Below, one piece after another: positions 8,343-16,256 of a stretch of 49,052 nt of DNA. The DNA comes from CAYLKS01 sp964384205 [NCBI: uncultured bacterium]. Its GTDB lineage: Bacteria > JAGOEH01. Every line of letters starts with the position of its first letter. The first letter of the stretch is position 1. The stretch is from the NCBI GenBank assembly GCA_964384205.1, contig CAYLKS010000017.1, forward strand, positions 1-49,052, written 5' to 3'. A program made the position numbers and the translations under genes. The notes under the pieces were generated by a model. The model searched no databases. It was not told the origin of the DNA and saw only the letters and a program-made list of their open reading frames with translations.

Positions 8343-9338
8343 TTACTCCTTGAATGTTGATTCAATATATTTTTCTGCAGAAAATTCTGCTTGTGCTCCT
8401 TCACCTACTGCAGTGGCTATCTGGAGCTGTGATTTACTACGAACATCACCGGCTGCAAAAATACCGGGTACATTAGTTTCCATTAAATTATTTGTAATAA
8501 TAAAATTCCTTTCATCAACTTCAATTCCAGCTTTTTGTGCAATCTCACTATTCGGAAGCTGGCCTATAAATACGAAAACTCCATCTGTTTTATGTTCAAA
8601 TACTTCACCGGTTTTAACATTTTTTAATTTTAGTTTAGTTACTGTTTGCTCGCCTATGACTTCTTCAACAACAGTATTCCATATAAATTCTATTTTTTCA
8701 TTAGCAAAGGCCCTCTCCTGTATAATTTTTGAAGCTCGCAATTGATCACGTCTATGGACTATATAAACTTTCTTCCCAAACCTTGTTAAATATAAAGCTT
8801 CCTCAACAGCACTATCTCCGCCACCAATTACTGTTATAATCTTATCTTTGTAAAAAGCTCCATCACAAGTAGCACAATAAGAAACACCTCTTCCTGTAAA
8901 CTCTGCTTCTCCTGGAACTCCCAATTTTCGTAAAGAAGTTCCTGTAGTGATTATAACTGCTTTGGCATGATAATTTCCTTCTTCACCTTTTAATAATTTC
9001 CAATTATCTTCTTGAGAGATAATCTCTGATATTTCATCCATAATAATTTGAGCTCCAAATTTTGTAGCCTGCTCTTCCATTTTCTGAGCGAGTTCAAATC
9101 CTGAAATACCCTCAGGAAATCCCGGATAATTTTCAACCCAGTCTGTAATAGTGATAGTACCCCCAGGTGCCATTTTTTCAATAACAACTGTTTTCAATTT
9201 TGCTCTTGCAGCATAAATGGCAGCTGTTAAGCCAGCTGGTCCACCACCTATTATTGCAATGTCATATTTTTCTATATGTGTATCATGAGAAAAATCATGA
9301 CTTGCAACATCTCCAAGATTAATTGTCAAATCTCCCAT
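8343..9338 (-). CDS. trxB: Thioredoxin reductase (NADPH, FAD flavoprotein)
   Basis: TrxB moves electrons from NADPH through FAD and a redox disulfide to thioredoxin. The 331-residue protein has the FAD dinucleotide-binding GGGPAG at 31-36, the redox-active CATC at C155-C158, an NADPH-binding GGGDSA about 20 residues later, and the second FAD motif FAAGDVR near the C-terminus. An N-terminal extension of about 20 residues ([19 protein letters not shown]) precedes the usual start; AAGGAGT just before ATG 9338 supports it as real. The gene lies directly before the PDO-thioredoxin fusion, its presumed substrate. Confidence 0.95.
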   Translation of the reverse strand: MGDLTINLGDVASHDFSHDTHIEKYDIAIIGGGPAGLTAAIYAARAKLKTVVIEKMAPGGTITITDWVENYPGFPEGISGFELAQKMEEQATKFGAQIIMDEISEIISQEDNWKLLKGEEGNYHAKAVIITTGTSLRKLGVPGEAEFTGRGVSYCATCDGAFYKDKIITVIGGGDSAVEEALYLTRFGKKVYIVHRRDQLRASKIIQERAFANEKIEFIWNTVVEEVIGEQTVTKLKLKNVKTGEVFEHKTDGVFVFIGQLPNSEIAQKAGIEVDERNFIITNNLMETNVPGIFAAGDVRSKSQLQIATAVGEGAQAEFSAEKYIESTFKE

Positions 9339-9424
9339 ACTCTACTCCTTATTGGTATTAAAATTTAATAATATCAAATATTTGGCGCTCACCATTAATC
9401 TCTTTCATAATATTCTCAAAATAA

Positions 9425-9664
9425 TTACTTTTTATTATTGTTATTTGTTGAACTGTTACTCGACGAATTCGAAGAAGAATTAGATTTTTTATAATCAGTT
9501 ATATAAAATCCAGAACCTTTAAATATAAGTCCATTTCCACCTGAAATTAATCTCTTTACTGGACCACCACACTCTGGACAAACTTTTATTGGATCATCAT
9601 TGATATTTTGAAATTTTTCAAATTGATATCCGCATTTCTCACATCTATATTCATAAGTAGGCAT
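9425..9664 (-). CDS. FmdB-family zinc-ribbon protein
   Basis: This 79-residue protein starts MPTYEYRCEKCGYQFE and has a second pair of cysteines in VCPECGGPVKRL, the four-Cys zinc ribbon of the FmdB/CxxC_CxxC_SSSS family. The C-terminal 20 residues are a low-complexity Ser/Asn tail, common in the family. The founding member was proposed to regulate formamidase and amidase genes, but the general role is unknown. AGGGGG lies 5 bases before the ATG, and it follows grpE after 11 bases. An 86-base gap with no terminator separates it from trxB. Confidence 0.85.
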   Translation of the reverse strand: MPTYEYRCEKCGYQFEKFQNINDDPIKVCPECGGPVKRLISGGNGLIFKGSGFYITDYKKSNSSSNSSSNSSTNNNNKK

Positions 9665-9675
9665 CTATTCCCCCT

Positions 9676-10353
9676 TTAAGCTCTTTCATCAACTTTCGAA
9701 CCTTTTTCCCCATCGCCATTTTTTTTATGTTTTTTTTTCGAAGATTTTTCTTTGTGTGAATTTATTTCTTTTGCTTCTTCAGAAGCTTTACTTTCATTCT
9801 TATTTTCTTCGTCTTTAGACTCTTTTGCCTTACCAACAATAACTTTACTATGTTGTATAATTATATTTCTAAATTTATAGCCTTTATCATATTCCTGAAT
9901 AACCTTTCCATCATTTTCAGGATCAGTTTCAAAAATCTGAATAGCATCGTGAAATTCAGGATTAAATTCCTCTCCCAAAGCTTTTATTTCCTCTAAGCCT
10001 TCTTTTGATAAAATCTCTTTTAATTTATTATAAATCATTAAAAAGCCTTTTTCTGCTTCTGTTACAGGTTCATGTTGAGCTGCCCTTTCAAAATCAGATA
10101 ATACAGGAAGTAATTTTTTTATAAAATTAGACAAATACAGATCTTCCCATTCACTTCGTTCTTTACTTATCCGTTTTCTAAAATTGTCAAATTCTGCCTG
10201 CAATCTTTTTAAATGATTTATAAGCTCTTCTTTTTCTTGCTCTAACTGCTTTACTTTTTCTTCTAAATTAATTTCTTTTTCCTCTTGTTGTTCTATTTGT
10301 TGATTGTTATTTTCTATTTTTTTATCTTTTTTTTCTTCTTTTTGTTCCATCAT
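9676..10353 (-). CDS. grpE: Nucleotide exchange factor GrpE
   Basis: GrpE is the homodimeric exchange factor that releases ADP from DnaK. The 225-residue protein has a charged N-terminus, a long coiled coil (roughly residues 25-85, heptad-like E/L/K repeats), then the beta domain ending in FRNIIIQHSKVIVGK, close to the family signature. A C-terminal tail of about 45 residues rich in Lys, Glu and Ser follows the domain and is longer than usual. AAAGGAG is 9 bases before ATG 10353; a second ATG follows immediately. Unusually it lies downstream of dnaK, with a terminator between them. Confidence 0.93.
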   Translation of the reverse strand: MMEQKEEKKDKKIENNNQQIEQQEEKEINLEEKVKQLEQEKEELINHLKRLQAEFDNFRKRISKERSEWEDLYLSNFIKKLLPVLSDFERAAQHEPVTEAEKGFLMIYNKLKEILSKEGLEEIKALGEEFNPEFHDAIQIFETDPENDGKVIQEYDKGYKFRNIIIQHSKVIVGKAKESKDEENKNESKASEEAKEINSHKEKSSKKKHKKNGDGEKGSKVDERA

Positions 10354-10386
10354 TATTCAATCTCCTTTAAGAGAAATTCAGTTGGA

Positions 10387-10416
10387 AAAAAGGACTGATT
10401 AAAATCAGTCCTTTTT
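10387..10416 (-). terminator. Rho-independent terminator on the dnaK stop codon
   Basis: A perfect 14-base inverted repeat (10387-10400 and 10403-10416) forms a GGACTGA/TCAGTCC stem followed on the minus strand by a run of six T. Its first bases are part of the dnaK stop codon. It should end most dnaK transcripts and leave grpE and the genes below it to read-through or to another promoter in the 33 bases that remain. Confidence 0.85.
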
Positions 10417-12358
10417 AATCTATAACCTCATAATCAGCATCTACAGTACCATCTTTATTCTCATTTGTATCATTTGAAGAAGTGCTTTGTTGAGTAGAAT
10501 CTGTTGCTCCACCACCAGCAGCTCCACCACCGGTTGCACCTGTATTTGCTCCAGAAGCATTTGCCTGTTGATACAAATTCTGCCCAATCTGGCTCCATAA
10601 TTGGTTTACTTCATCAATAGCAGATTTTAAATTCTCTATGTTATCTGTTTTATTAGCTTCTTTTAATCTATTAACAGCACTTTCTAATTTTGTTTTAGAT
10701 GCTGCGTCTATTTTATCTGAAAATTCTTTTAAATTCTTTTCAGTTTCATAAATCAATTGATCTGCTTTATTATGGAGATCAATAAGCTCTTTCCTTCTTC
10801 TATCCTCTTCTTCATGTGCTTTTGCTTCTTCAACCATTCTTTTAATTTCATCTTCGCTTAAACCTGACGAAGCTTCAATTCTTATACTTTGCTCTTTTCC
10901 AGTTGCTTTATCTTTTGCAGATACATGCAATATCCCATTTGCATCAATATCAAAAGTTACTTCAATTTGAGGTACACCTCTTGGAGCAGGTGGAATACCA
11001 TCCAAAATAAATCTTCCTAAGGTTCTATTGTCCTTTGCAAGAGGTCTCTCACCTTGTAATACATGAATTTCTACCTGAGTTTGGTTATCTGCAGCTGTTG
11101 AGAAAATTTCTGTTTTTTTAGTAGGAATTGTGGTATTCCTTTCAATTAATTTTGTAAATACTCCACCTAATGTCTCAATACCAAGCGATAATGGAGTAAC
11201 ATCAAGAAGAAGAATATCTTTCACTTCACCTGTTAATACCCCACCCTGGATTGCAGCACCTATTGCAACGACTTCATCAGGATTAACTCCCTTATGAGGT
11301 TCTTTGCCAAAAAAGTTTTTAACAATTTCCTGAACTTTTGGTATTCTTGTAGAACCACCAACTAATATAACTTCATCTATATCATTTATTGTCAATTTTG
11401 CATCTTCTAATGCTTTCCTACATGGTTCCAGACTTTTCTGTAAAAGATCATCGATTAATTGTTCAAATTTAGATCTTGTCAAAGTCATATTTAAATGTTT
11501 TGGACCATTTTGGTCTGCTGTAATAAATGGTAAATTTATTTCAGTTTGAGATGAGCTAGAAAGTTCTATTTTTGCTTTTTCTGCAGCTTCTTTCAATCTC
11601 TGTAATGCCATTGGGTCTTTTCTTAAATCAACACCCTCTTGTTTCATAAATTCATCAGCAAGCCAATCAATAATTCTTTTATCAAAATCATCACCACCTA
11701 AATGAGTATCTCCATTGGTAGATAAAACTTCCACAACATTATCACCAATTTCAAGTATAGATATATCAAAAGTACCGCCACCTAAATCATATACAGCAAT
11801 TTTTTGGTCATGTTTTTTGTCAAAACCATAAGCCAATGATGCTGCAGTCGGCTCATTGATAATCCTCAACACTTCCAATCCTGCAATTCTTCCAGCATCT
11901 TTTGTAGCCTGTCTCTGAGCATCATTAAAATATGCAGGAACTGTAATTACCACTTTGGTTACTTTTTGACCAAGATAATCCTCTGCTGTCTGCTTCATTT
12001 TTTGTAAAACCATTGCAGATATCTCTGGCGGAGTATATCTTTTATCTCCAACTAATACCTGTACAAGATCATTAGGGCCTCTTTCAATTTTATATGGCAT
12101 CTGAGAAATTTCATTCAACACCTCATCATATCTTCTACCCATAAAACGCTTAATAGAATATATTGTATTTTGAGGGTTGGTAATTGCCTGCCTCTTTGCC
12201 GGTTGACCTACGAGCCTTTCTCCTGATTTTGTAAAAGCCACAACCGACGGTGTTGTCCTGCCACCTTCACTATTTGGTATTACAACCGGTTCTCCACCTT
12301 CCATTACTGCAACACAGGAATTAGTAGTTCCTAAGTCGATTCCGATAATTTTACTCAT
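10415..12358 (-). CDS. dnaK: Molecular chaperone DnaK (Hsp70)
   Basis: DnaK is the ATP-driven Hsp70 of the cytosol. The 647-residue protein has all signatures: [14 protein letters not shown] at the N-terminus, [15 protein letters not shown] in the middle of the ATPase domain, [14 protein letters not shown] near residue 335, the substrate-binding domain with [13 protein letters not shown], and a helical lid. The tail is Gly/Ala/Ser rich and ends DADYEVID, like the EEVD-type ends of bacterial DnaK. AAGGAGG lies 5 bases before the ATG. No dnaJ or hrcA is seen, and no CIRCE element is visible upstream; a pair of 13-base direct repeats lies 120-165 bases upstream instead. Confidence 0.98.
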   Translation of the reverse strand: MSKIIGIDLGTTNSCVAVMEGGEPVVIPNSEGGRTTPSVVAFTKSGERLVGQPAKRQAITNPQNTIYSIKRFMGRRYDEVLNEISQMPYKIERGPNDLVQVLVGDKRYTPPEISAMVLQKMKQTAEDYLGQKVTKVVITVPAYFNDAQRQATKDAGRIAGLEVLRIINEPTAASLAYGFDKKHDQKIAVYDLGGGTFDISILEIGDNVVEVLSTNGDTHLGGDDFDKRIIDWLADEFMKQEGVDLRKDPMALQRLKEAAEKAKIELSSSSQTEINLPFITADQNGPKHLNMTLTRSKFEQLIDDLLQKSLEPCRKALEDAKLTINDIDEVILVGGSTRIPKVQEIVKNFFGKEPHKGVNPDEVVAIGAAIQGGVLTGEVKDILLLDVTPLSLGIETLGGVFTKLIERNTTIPTKKTEIFSTAADNQTQVEIHVLQGERPLAKDNRTLGRFILDGIPPAPRGVPQIEVTFDIDANGILHVSAKDKATGKEQSIRIEASSGLSEDEIKRMVEEAKAHEEEDRRRKELIDLHNKADQLIYETEKNLKEFSDKIDAASKTKLESAVNRLKEANKTDNIENLKSAIDEVNQLWSQIGQNLYQQANASGANTGATGGGAAGGGATDSTQQSTSSNDTNENKDGTVDADYEVID

Positions 12359-12480
12359 AGCTTCCTCCTTCTATGTTAATTTGTTTAACTTAGGTTCTTA
12401 GTTTACGACTGTAATATATCTATGCAATAATTATGCCTAAATCTATATATAATTAACACATTGGTTTACAATATGTTATA

Positions 12481-12521
12481 TATATTGTCAAAATAACATA
12501 GCCATTGTTATATTGTCAAAA
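12481..12521 (-). promoter_or_regulatory. Paired direct repeats with TTGACA elements upstream of dnaK
   Basis: The 13-mer TATATTGTCAAAA occurs exactly at 12481-12493 and 12509-12521, 28 bases apart. Read on the minus strand, toward dnaK, each contains TTGACA, a perfect -35 hexamer. The upstream copy has TATTTT 18 bases on; the downstream copy lacks a good -10. An alternative core, TTGTAA (12471-12466) and TATATA (12449-12444), lies closer to the gene. Between the 13-mers is a small inverted repeat ATAACA/TGTTAT. This is either a tandem promoter or a two-site operator; the choice is inference. Confidence 0.4.
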
Positions 12522-12628
12522 AATAAGTTTTATAGTAGATAATTATATTTTTTTATCATTTTGGCAAATATATTTTTCTATTTTCACTTATATTAATAGT
12601 TGATTTTTGAATACTCCTACAGATTTTT

Positions 12629-13030
12629 TTAATTTTTTATATTATTTTGCTTAGAATTTATTTTCAAAATATATAAGGACTGTAAGACTAATTTCACTAT
12701 ATCTTTATTGTCAGATGAAAAATAATTAAAAAACAAAAGTGCGTTTATTTCCAACTGAGAAATAAAAGAATTTCAGAATAAGAGCATCTTCTCCAAAACG
12801 AAATTATTATCGAAAAAGAGCCAAATTAAGACATAAAAAAACACCCCATCCTATTGGAAAACAATATCATCAATGAAAAATAGATCGCAAAAAGCAAAAA
12901 AATTATAAAAGCTAAAATTTCCCCCATAATCCCCAAACATACTCAATACTGTACCAATAAAAATAGAAAATAATAGTTTTCTTGATAATGTGATATTCCA
13001 ATCTGGAATATCATAACACCAACTAACAAT
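12629..13030 (-). pseudogene. Remnant of a membrane-protein gene, two internal stops
   Basis: Reading the minus strand from 13030 to the TAA at 12631-12629 gives 131 codons with only two stops (TAG at 12853-12851 and TGA at 12775-12773): open stretches of 59, 25 and 47 codons. DNA this AT-rich should give roughly ten times more stops. The first stretch reads like a polytopic membrane protein, with segments such as LSRKLLFSIFIGTVLSMF and YNFFAFCDLFF. Just upstream another frame continues hydrophobically (FSVYIIIGVMLDC, to about 13068), suggesting a frameshift near a short direct repeat. FSIFIGTVL resembles FSIWIGSSL in the adjacent NhaC-type gene, so a decayed antiporter paralogue is possible but unproven. 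No start codon or ribosome site is recognisable. Confidence 0.5.
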
Positions 13031-13045
13031 CTAACATAACACCAA
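13012..13045. repeat. 11-bp direct repeat beside a 10-bp palindrome
   Basis: CATAACACCAA occurs at 13012-13022 and 13035-13045, 23 bases apart. Abutting the first copy is a perfect inverted repeat with 10-base arms (12991-13000 and 13004-13013) and a 3-base centre. Both lie at the broken 5' end of the gene remnant. A 23-base tandem duplication causing the frameshift would explain the direct repeat; an operator for the antiporter gene at 13219 is the alternative. Confidence 0.4.
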
Positions 13046-13068
13046 TTATTATATAAACAGAAAATTAA

Positions 13069-13218
13069 GTTTTTGTTATAATTCTATTTTAATATAAAAA
13101 ATAAGTTTTTATATTAAAAATTTCTTATTAATTTTTTTGATAAATGTTCAAAAAAAAATATTTTTGTTGATTTTAATGATTTTGTAATTTAATTTAGTTG
13201 AAAAATAAGGTGGTAAAT
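13069..13218. other. Non-coding leader before the antiporter gene
   Basis: This segment completes the 12359-13218 gap, whose other parts are the dnaK upstream repeats and the gene remnant. It is almost pure A/T. A weak promoter-like pair, TTGATT (13167-13172) and TAATTT (13190-13195) with a 17-base spacer, points toward the antiporter gene, but its -10 matches only half of the consensus. I see no RNA gene or structured leader in it. Confidence 0.3.
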
Positions 13219-14838
13219 ATGAAAAAAAATATGATTTTTTTCATTCTTATATTTTTAATTTTTCTTTTTGTTAAGATATTTTTTAAATATAATTCCCAAT
13301 CTTTTGGTGCCTGGTCATTATTACCTCCATTATGTGCAATTATTTTTTCAATAGCTTTACGTGAGATAATACCATCTTTATTTTTTTCTATATGGATTGG
13401 TAGTAGCTTAATTAATAAAGGCTCTATTTTTTATGGTTTTTTAGAGACAGGAAGATATTATTTAATTCATAGGCTAATAGATCCATATAATATGGGGATT
13501 ATCTTTTTTACATTAATAATTGGTGGATTAATAGGTGTTCTTGTTAGAATTGGTGGTATTCCTGGCATTATAAACAGTATATCAAAGAAAGTAAATAATG
13601 CTGTTAAGGCCCAGCTTGCTACTTTTTTCATGGGTATATTTATTTTTTTTGATGATTATTCCAATACAATTCTTGTTGGAAATACATTAAGACCATTGAC
13701 TGATAAATTTAGAATTTCAAGAGAAAAATTATCCTATATTGTTGATTCAACAGCGGCACCAGTTGCTTCAATAGGTATTATTTCAACATGGGTTGCTTAT
13801 GAAGTAGGATTAATTCATAATGCGTTAATATCTTGTGGAGATAATAGTTCTGCTTACTTGATTTTTTTACATTCAATACCGTATAGATTTTACTCTATTT
13901 TTGCTTTAATATTTGTTTTTTTTATAATAATATTAAAAAGAGATTTTGGATTAATGTATAAAGCAGAAAAAAGGGCAAGAGCCACTGGAAAAGTCTTACG
14001 AGATGGCGCAAAGCCTTTATCTGATCTTGAACTTGGAAAGTTATCAGAAGGAATAGATGCCAAAAATATGAATAAATGGAATGCAATTATCCCTATTGCA
14101 ACTGTAATAATTCTTATGTTTATAGGGTTATGGTATACAGGAGGTGGAACTAAAGGAGCTTCCTTATCAACTGCTATTGGGAATGGGGATGCATCTGTTT
14201 CAATGATATGGGCATCAATTTCTGGTTTATTTGTTGCGGTATTATTAGGCCTTTTAAAAACCAAAATCCCATTAGACGATATTTTATCATCTTTTGTAGA
14301 AGGTGTAAAGTCATTAACAATGGCAATAATTATTTTGGTTTTAGCATGGTCTATAGGGTTAGTAACAAAAGATTTAAAAACAGGTGAATATATAGTTAAT
14401 AATTTAAAGGACATATTTAAACCGCAGATGTTACCAGTTTTTACTTTTATTATATCAATGTTTGTTGCTTTTACAACGGGTTCTTCCTGGGGCACTGTTG
14501 CAATTATAATACCTATTGCTGTACCTTTAATATATCATTATACAGGTAATACTTCAGATGTTATGTTTTATTCTACTATAGGTTCCATTTTTACAGGTTC
14601 AGTTTTTGGAGATCATTGCAGTCCTATATCTGATACGACTATTATGAGTTCTATGGCCAGTGCCTGTGATCATATAGACCATGTAAGGACACAGATGCCT
14701 TATGCTATTTTGGTAGCTCTGGTTACATTATTTGCGGGATTTTTCCTCATTTCAATTGGTTTTCATTATATAATTTCAATTTTGACTGGTTTTATTTTAT
14801 TATTTTTATTAATATATACTTTCGGAAAAAAGTTATAA
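13219..14838 (+). CDS. NhaC-family Na+/H+ antiporter
   Basis: The protein (539 residues from ATG 13219) is an inner-membrane carrier of the Na_H_antiporter/NhaC family, with about a dozen hydrophobic segments. Family motifs are visible: FFDDYSNTILVG in the first half, ISTWVAYEVG after it, GSSWGTVAIIIPIAVPL and GDHCSPISDTTIMSSMAS in the second half. The start at 13219 is chosen because AAGGTGG (13207-13213) lies 5 bases upstream; an in-frame TTG at 13198 would precede that site. Members exchange sodium for protons or, in some cases, organic acids; the substrate cannot be set from sequence. glyS follows after 13 bases. Confidence 0.9.
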   Translation: MKKNMIFFILIFLIFLFVKIFFKYNSQSFGAWSLLPPLCAIIFSIALREIIPSLFFSIWIGSSLINKGSIFYGFLETGRYYLIHRLIDPYNMGIIFFTLIIGGLIGVLVRIGGIPGIINSISKKVNNAVKAQLATFFMGIFIFFDDYSNTILVGNTLRPLTDKFRISREKLSYIVDSTAAPVASIGIISTWVAYEVGLIHNALISCGDNSSAYLIFLHSIPYRFYSIFALIFVFFIIILKRDFGLMYKAEKRARATGKVLRDGAKPLSDLELGKLSEGIDAKNMNKWNAIIPIATVIILMFIGLWYTGGGTKGASLSTAIGNGDASVSMIWASISGLFVAVLLGLLKTKIPLDDILSSFVEGVKSLTMAIIILVLAWSIGLVTKDLKTGEYIVNNLKDIFKPQMLPVFTFIISMFVAFTTGSSWGTVAIIIPIAVPLIYHYTGNTSDVMFYSTIGSIFTGSVFGDHCSPISDTTIMSSMASACDHIDHVRTQMPYAILVALVTLFAGFFLISIGFHYIISILTGFILLFLLIYTFGKKL

Positions 14839-14851
14839 AAAAGGAGAGATG

Positions 14852-16246
14852 ATGTCAGTTACAATGGAAAAAATTGTAAATTTAAGCAAAAGAAGAGGTT
14901 TTATTTATCCATCATGTGAGATTTATGGGGGGTTTGCTAACACATATACTTATGGCCCCTATGGTGTTGAACTTAAAAATAATATAAAAAATATATGGTG
15001 GAAGTATTTTGTTCAATCAAGAGCTGATATGGTAGGTATGGATGGAAATATACTTTTACATCCTAAAGTCTGGGAGGCATCCGGGCATCTTGCAGGCTTT
15101 AATGACGCAATGGTTGATTGTAAGGTTTGTAAGGCGAGATTTAGAGCGGATACATTAATAGAAGATATTTTAGGCATTGATGTTGAAGGCAAACCTTTAG
15201 AAGAGATGGAGAAAATCATAAAAGAGAATAAAATAAAATGTCCAAAATGTGGCAACAGTGATTTTACAAAGGTTAGAAAGTTTAATATGATGTTTAAAAC
15301 TCATACTGGCACTACTGATGATGAAACATCTGTAGCATATTTACGTCCTGAAACAGCTCAGGCTATTTTTATGACTTTTAATAATATTATAGATACAATG
15401 AGGGTAAAGATTCCTTTCGGTATTGGGCAAATTGGTAAAGCCTTTAGAAATGAAATTACACCTGGAAATTTCATCTATAGATTGATTGAATTTGAACAAA
15501 TGGAGATTGAGTATTTTATTACTCCTGAAATATGGGAAGATATTTTTAAACATTGGCAAGAGGAAATGTGGAAATGGTGTACTGAGATTTTAGGCCTTGA
15601 TGAAGATAATCTCAGAATTTATGAACACCCCAAGGAAAAATTGAGTCATTACTCTAAAAGGACTATTGATATTGAATATAAATATCCATTTGGATTTAAA
15701 GAACTTTATGGATTAGCTTATAGAACAGATTTTGATTTAAGAAATCACCAGGAAGCAAGTGGTAAATCTACAGAATATTTTGATCAGAGAAATAATAGAA
15801 AATTTATACCTCATGTTATCGAACCTACTTTTGGAGTAGATAGATCTGTTCTTGTTGTCCTTCTTGATAATTATAAAGAAGAAGATGCACCAACTGCAAA
15901 AGGCACTATGGAAACAAGAACTGTTTTAAAATTTCCTCATCATTTAGCTCCTATAAAAATAGCAGTATTACCATTATCAAAAAAGCCTGAACTAACAGGT
16001 GAAGCTAAAAAGATTTTCGACATGTTACGCAAGCATTGGGTTTGTGAATACGATGAGACACAAAGTATAGGAAGAAGATATAGAAGACAGGATGAAATTG
16101 GGACTCCTTTTGCTGTTACTTTCGATTTCGATAGCCTTGATGACAAAAAAGTAACAATTAGAGATAGAGATACTATGAAACAGGAAAGAATTCCTATTAA
16201 TAATTTAATTGATTATTTTAATGATCATTTAAAATTACAATTTTAA
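14852..16246 (+). CDS. glyS: Glycyl-tRNA synthetase, single-chain (alpha2) type
   Basis: This class II synthetase charges tRNA-Gly. It is the single-polypeptide dimeric type found in archaea, Firmicutes and many FCB bacteria, not the alpha2-beta2 type. Visible are YGPYGVELKNN near the N-terminus, a zinc-binding-like CKVCKA..CPKCGN region (about 85-145), the substrate loop around TSVAYLRPETAQAIF, motif 2 (FRNEITPGNFIYRLIEFEQME), motif 3 (EPTFGVDRSVLVVLL) and a C-terminal anticodon-binding domain. Three ATGs lie near the start; 14852 is preferred because AAGGAG (14841-14846) is 5 bases upstream, whereas 14849 would leave 2. At about 464 residues it is of normal length. Confidence 0.95.
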   Translation: MSVTMEKIVNLSKRRGFIYPSCEIYGGFANTYTYGPYGVELKNNIKNIWWKYFVQSRADMVGMDGNILLHPKVWEASGHLAGFNDAMVDCKVCKARFRADTLIEDILGIDVEGKPLEEMEKIIKENKIKCPKCGNSDFTKVRKFNMMFKTHTGTTDDETSVAYLRPETAQAIFMTFNNIIDTMRVKIPFGIGQIGKAFRNEITPGNFIYRLIEFEQMEIEYFITPEIWEDIFKHWQEEMWKWCTEILGLDEDNLRIYEHPKEKLSHYSKRTIDIEYKYPFGFKELYGLAYRTDFDLRNHQEASGKSTEYFDQRNNRKFIPHVIEPTFGVDRSVLVVLLDNYKEEDAPTAKGTMETRTVLKFPHHLAPIKIAVLPLSKKPELTGEAKKIFDMLRKHWVCEYDETQSIGRRYRRQDEIGTPFAVTFDFDSLDDKKVTIRDRDTMKQERIPINNLIDYFNDHLKLQF

Positions 16247-16256
16247 AGGGGGCCTT

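Noticed and set aside
8339-8404. Longer start for the PDO-thioredoxin fusion at 8404
   Set aside because: It would overlap trxB by 62 bases; ATG 8338 has a good Shine-Dalgarno.
9358-9408. 16-codon ORF between fmdB and trxB as a leader peptide
   Set aside because: It has no convincing ribosome site and no terminator-like structure after it; chance is sufficient.
12359-13218. Structured RNA gene (tmRNA, RNase P RNA, SRP RNA) in the largest gap
   Set aside because: None of the conserved cores I know from these RNAs is present; the open-frame pattern fits a gene remnant better.
13890-14495. Minus-strand frame of about 200 codons inside the antiporter gene
   Set aside because: It is antisense to conserved NhaC motifs and its polar composition is typical of the reverse strand of a membrane-protein gene.
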